A stretch of DNA of 64,000 nt, taken from NCBI GenBank assembly GCA_036169595.1, contig CM069766.1:1959501-2023500 (forward strand). The letters run 5' to 3'. The notes under the pieces were generated by a model that had not been told where the DNA came from, did not search any database, and saw nothing but the letters and a program-made list of their open reading frames with translations. This document shows, one piece after another, positions 60,230 to 64,000 of this stretch; positions within the stretch are counted from its first letter, which is position 1, and the number at the start of each line of letters is the position of its first letter. This DNA comes from Dictyostelium firmibasis. Lineage: Eukaryota; Evosea; Eumycetozoa; Dictyosteliales; Dictyosteliaceae. The position numbers and the translations under genes were made by a program.

Positions 60230-60760
60230 ATGAAAAAACTTTTTGATATAGGGAAATCATTGGCAAACAGTAATAAAAAGAAAGGTATGAAATTTGAAGA
60301 AAGAATTGAAAAGATGTTTGAAGGAAGATTATGTTTCAATATTAAACGAAATGTTATTTTGAAAGATAAAAATGGAAACACTTCAGAGATTGATATAGTT
60401 TATGGTATTTTCTTTAAAAAGTATATTGAATGTAAATGTTATGACCATTCACCTGTACCATTAAAAGATGTAGCAAAGTTTAAAGAGGTTCTTAGTTTAA
60501 ATAATATTAATATTGCAAATGGTATGTTTATCACCTCAAACTATTATGTACCACGTGCTACAACAATTGGTATACAAACTATCGATGGTATTGAACTCAA
60601 AAAAATGGAAATGAGAACACCTTTCATTGGTATTTTGAAGTTTTTTTTATATAGCGCTGGTTTTATCGGTTTTTGTGGTCTTTCAGTATTCGTACTCAAT
60701 CATTATAAAAATAATTTCGAAATCGGGAGAAATAAGAACTCATTTAATGGTGGTGGTTAA
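60230..60760 (+). CDS. RRG7/Mrr-like PD-(D/E)XK protein, membrane-anchored, probably mitochondrial
   Basis: Single exon, 176 aa. Residues 19-125 follow the Mrr/RRG7-type restriction-endonuclease fold. They show the helix GMKFEERIEKMFEG with a Glu, then NTSEIDIVYG (Asp55) and YIECKCYD (Glu67-x-Lys69), followed by the helix VPLKDVAKFKEVL. The D..ExK active site is complete. The C-terminal part has a transmembrane stretch (FIGILKFFLYSAGFIGFCGLSVFVL). In yeast, RRG7 is a mitochondrial protein needed for respiratory growth. The basic front (MKKLFDIGKSLANSNKKK) could help mitochondrial targeting. Nuclease activity is plausible but unproven. Confidence 0.75.
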   Translation: MKKLFDIGKSLANSNKKKGMKFEERIEKMFEGRLCFNIKRNVILKDKNGNTSEIDIVYGIFFKKYIECKCYDHSPVPLKDVAKFKEVLSLNNINIANGMFITSNYYVPRATTIGIQTIDGIELKKMEMRTPFIGILKFFLYSAGFIGFCGLSVFVLNHYKNNFEIGRNKNSFNGGG

Positions 60761-60950
60761 AAAAAAATCATCTCATTTATAAAATTATACATATATAAAG
60801 AATATTTTCACATATACACTACACAATTTATGCTACACTCATATAATTAGATATTTAGACAATATGAAAATAAAATAAAATAAAATTTAAATAAAAAAAA
60901 AAAAATAAAAAAGAAATAAAAAAAAATATCAGACAGACAAAATCGTGATT

Positions 60951-60985
<35 letters not shown>

Positions 60986-61593
60986 ATCCAATTGTGTCTG
61001 TAAAATAAAAAAATCTAATAATAACTCCAGATCAATGAATCTACTGGTCAAGAATTCTTTTTTTTTACTTTTTTTTTTTTTTAAAATTTTTTTTTCTTAC
61101 TAATAATCCTTTATGCACAGGTTTCCAAAAAAAAAAAACCGAGTTCAAGAATAGTTCTTTGATTTTGTGTGTGTTTTTTTTTTTTTTTTATTATAAAAAT
61201 CTGTTTTTGGGCTAATTTTATGAAAAAAAAAAAAAAAAAAAAATGAAAAAAAAAATAAAAATCGAAAAAAATGAAATTTTTCTTGACAACCAAGGAAAAT
61301 CTTATTCTTTCTATTGATTTCGACTTTTTTTTTCCTTAATTTTGAAGAGAAATGCCAATACAAAAAAAAAAAAAAAAAAAAAAAAGAAAAAAAAAAGATA
61401 ATAACCCAAATTGCTGAGGAAATTTTTTTTTTCATTTTTCTCTCCCAAATAAAATTTTTTATTTATTCATACATTTAATATTATCTCTATTTGTTTATAT
61501 AAATATTTATATATATAATTGTATAGTTTTATATATTTTTAATTTTATGTTTATGTCAAATTTTCAGTTTTTTATTTTTTATGATTATGTATA
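60761..61593. other. intergenic region, AT-rich
   Basis: Long T run (60952-60983) and A runs (61224-61243, 61361-61385). GTTTATGTCAAATTTTCAG lies close to the next start. No gene seen. Confidence 0.5.
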
Positions 61594-62956
<1,363 letters not shown>

Positions 62957-63457
62957 ACCATTTTTTTTTTTAAAAAAAAACTATTTATAATGTATTTTAG
63001 TTAACTCAAAGAAATAAATAAAATACCACTAAAACTATTGTATATATAAATATTTTTTTATAATAACTATTATTTTTATTTTTTTTTTTTCACCACATAA
63101 TGATATCATTCTACTTGAGATATTTCTTAGCCAAAATAAAAAATAAAAAAAAATAAAAAAATAAGAAAATAAAATAAAAAAAAAAAAAGAACACCATTAT
63201 GTTTATTCATTACCTAAAAATTGCCTAAAAAAAAAAAACATTTTTTTAAAAAAAAAAATTTAAAAAAAAAAAAATTAAATTTCCTTTTTTGAAAAAGATA
63301 AAAATTATGAAAACTATAAATTAAATTATTTTTCTTTTTTTATAAATTCAAACACTACTATTACTCCCCTCTGTTATAATAATTAAACAAACCAAATATC
63401 TATTTTTTATATTATTTATTTTATTTATTTAAATTATTTATTAATAATCGATCAAGA
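62957..63457. other. intergenic region, AT-rich
   Basis: A and T runs. A less repetitive stretch before 63458 (CAAACACTACTATTACTCCC, ~63349) may be promoter of the small ORF. Confidence 0.45.
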
Positions 63458-63595
63458 ATGGATGCTATCCAAACAAGAATGGTAATTTCAGAGTTCGAGA
63501 AAAGAGTTAAAAGAGAAGCTCAGGAAAAAATTAACCAATTTTCTCAACAGCAATGGATTTTATACCATTTATCTCATCCAGATGATGACCAATAA
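63458..63595 (+). CDS. 45-aa small protein, unknown
   Basis: ATG 63458 (CAAGAATGGAT) to TAA 63595. The peptide runs MDAIQTRMVISEFEKRVKRE, then AQEKINQFSQQQWILYHLSH and PDDDQ. It has a charged amphipathic helix, a Gln-Trp segment and an acidic tail, with balanced codons quite unlike the AT-only flanks. An AATAAAG-type signal follows immediately. It may be a complete small gene, or an exon of a longer one. No family recognised. Confidence 0.55.
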   Translation: MDAIQTRMVISEFEKRVKREAQEKINQFSQQQWILYHLSHPDDDQ

Positions 63596-64000
63596 AGAAA
63601 TATTTTAAAACCAAAAACAAAATAAAAGTAATTATTATAAAGAAATATACTTAATAAAATATACTTAATATTCTAATACCTTCTTTAATTTTTTTAATTA
63701 TTTTAAGAAAAGTTTTAAAAAAAAATAAAAAATAAAAAATTAAAATAAAATAATTATTATATTTAAAAAAAAAAAAAAATAATAATTTCATTGATTTTTT
63801 TTTTCATTGATTTTTATACCACAATTCAAGTAGTAATTTTTTTTTTTAATTTTGCACAAATACCAAGGTAGGGGGAGTGGTTGATATTTAAACTTGACCT
63901 TTCATTTATAATAGGGCATATTAGTGATATTTTTTTGGTTAATATAAACAACAACAAATATAAATAAAAAAATAAAACAAAACAAAAAAAAGGATAAAAT
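63596..64000. other. AT-rich right edge
   Basis: No coding seen. AGGTAGGGGGAGTGGTTGATATTTAAACTTGACC at 63865-63899 (quoted here in overlapping short pieces: AGGTAGGGGGAGTGG, TTGATATTTAAACTTGACC) contains a G5 block and may be the promoter of a gene beyond the window. Confidence 0.4.

Noticed and set aside
61111-61435. Phe/Lys-rich reverse-strand ORFs
   Set aside because: Translations of poly-A/poly-T runs.

Overview
The base composition (extreme A+T, long homopolymers between genes), short AT-rich GT..AG introns, codons ending in A/T, and long Asn and Gln runs inside proteins all indicate a nuclear chromosome segment of a dictyostelid amoeba, most likely Dictyostelium discoideum. No rRNA, tRNA or CRISPR was recognised.

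Left part (1-20.4 kb), dense single-copy genes: the 5' end of a phosducin-like gene (-); a decayed coding relic holding a perfect 16-bp hairpin; a 1257-aa protein with no recognised domain; a four-helix membrane protein made of two tandem PepSY-TM-like halves; a secretory-pathway FKBP prolyl isomerase; a Cys-rich GPI-anchored surface protein; a Rho-family GTPase with a long tail and no CAAX box; cytosolic leucyl-tRNA synthetase; a dual-specificity phosphatase with a long disordered front; and a TMEM53-type hydrolase. Then 20.4-24 kb is gene-poor and holds fragments, including an inverted truncated copy of the 3' end of the 1257-aa gene.

Middle: a START-START-F-box-WD40 protein (24.0-28.0 kb), then an 18-kb array (28.2-46.2 kb) of 24 near-identical two-exon genes for 72-73-aa proteins. 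They have Ser/Gly-rich fronts and Cys/His/Pro-rich ends. Exon 1 is only 13 nt and comes in two kinds, encoding MTLF or MSIF. Twenty-two genes form 11 head-to-head MTLF/MSIF pairs, each sharing a divergent promoter of about 340-380 bp with a C5/G5 block at nearly fixed distance from the MTLF start. The first four pairs face one way and the next seven the other. The gene at the switch is a recombinant: MSIF 5' end with MTLF-type 3' flank. One member has lost its splice acceptor, and one tail-to-tail spacer holds a fossil integrase-bearing element.

Right part (46.7-64 kb): a PPP1R21-like coiled-coil protein; a TatD-type metal-dependent hydrolase; an RNase II/RNB exoribonuclease with an RRM-like region and apparently a start codon split by an intron; a TCAIM-like protein divergent from an RRG7-like PD-(D/E)XK protein (both expected to be mitochondrial); a multi-pass membrane protein with a huge Asn run; and a 45-codon ORF near the right edge.

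Nothing links these genes into one pathway. The clear local system is the head-to-head small-protein array, whose layout implies co-regulation of two isoform classes and evolution by pair-wise tandem duplication, inversion and gene conversion.
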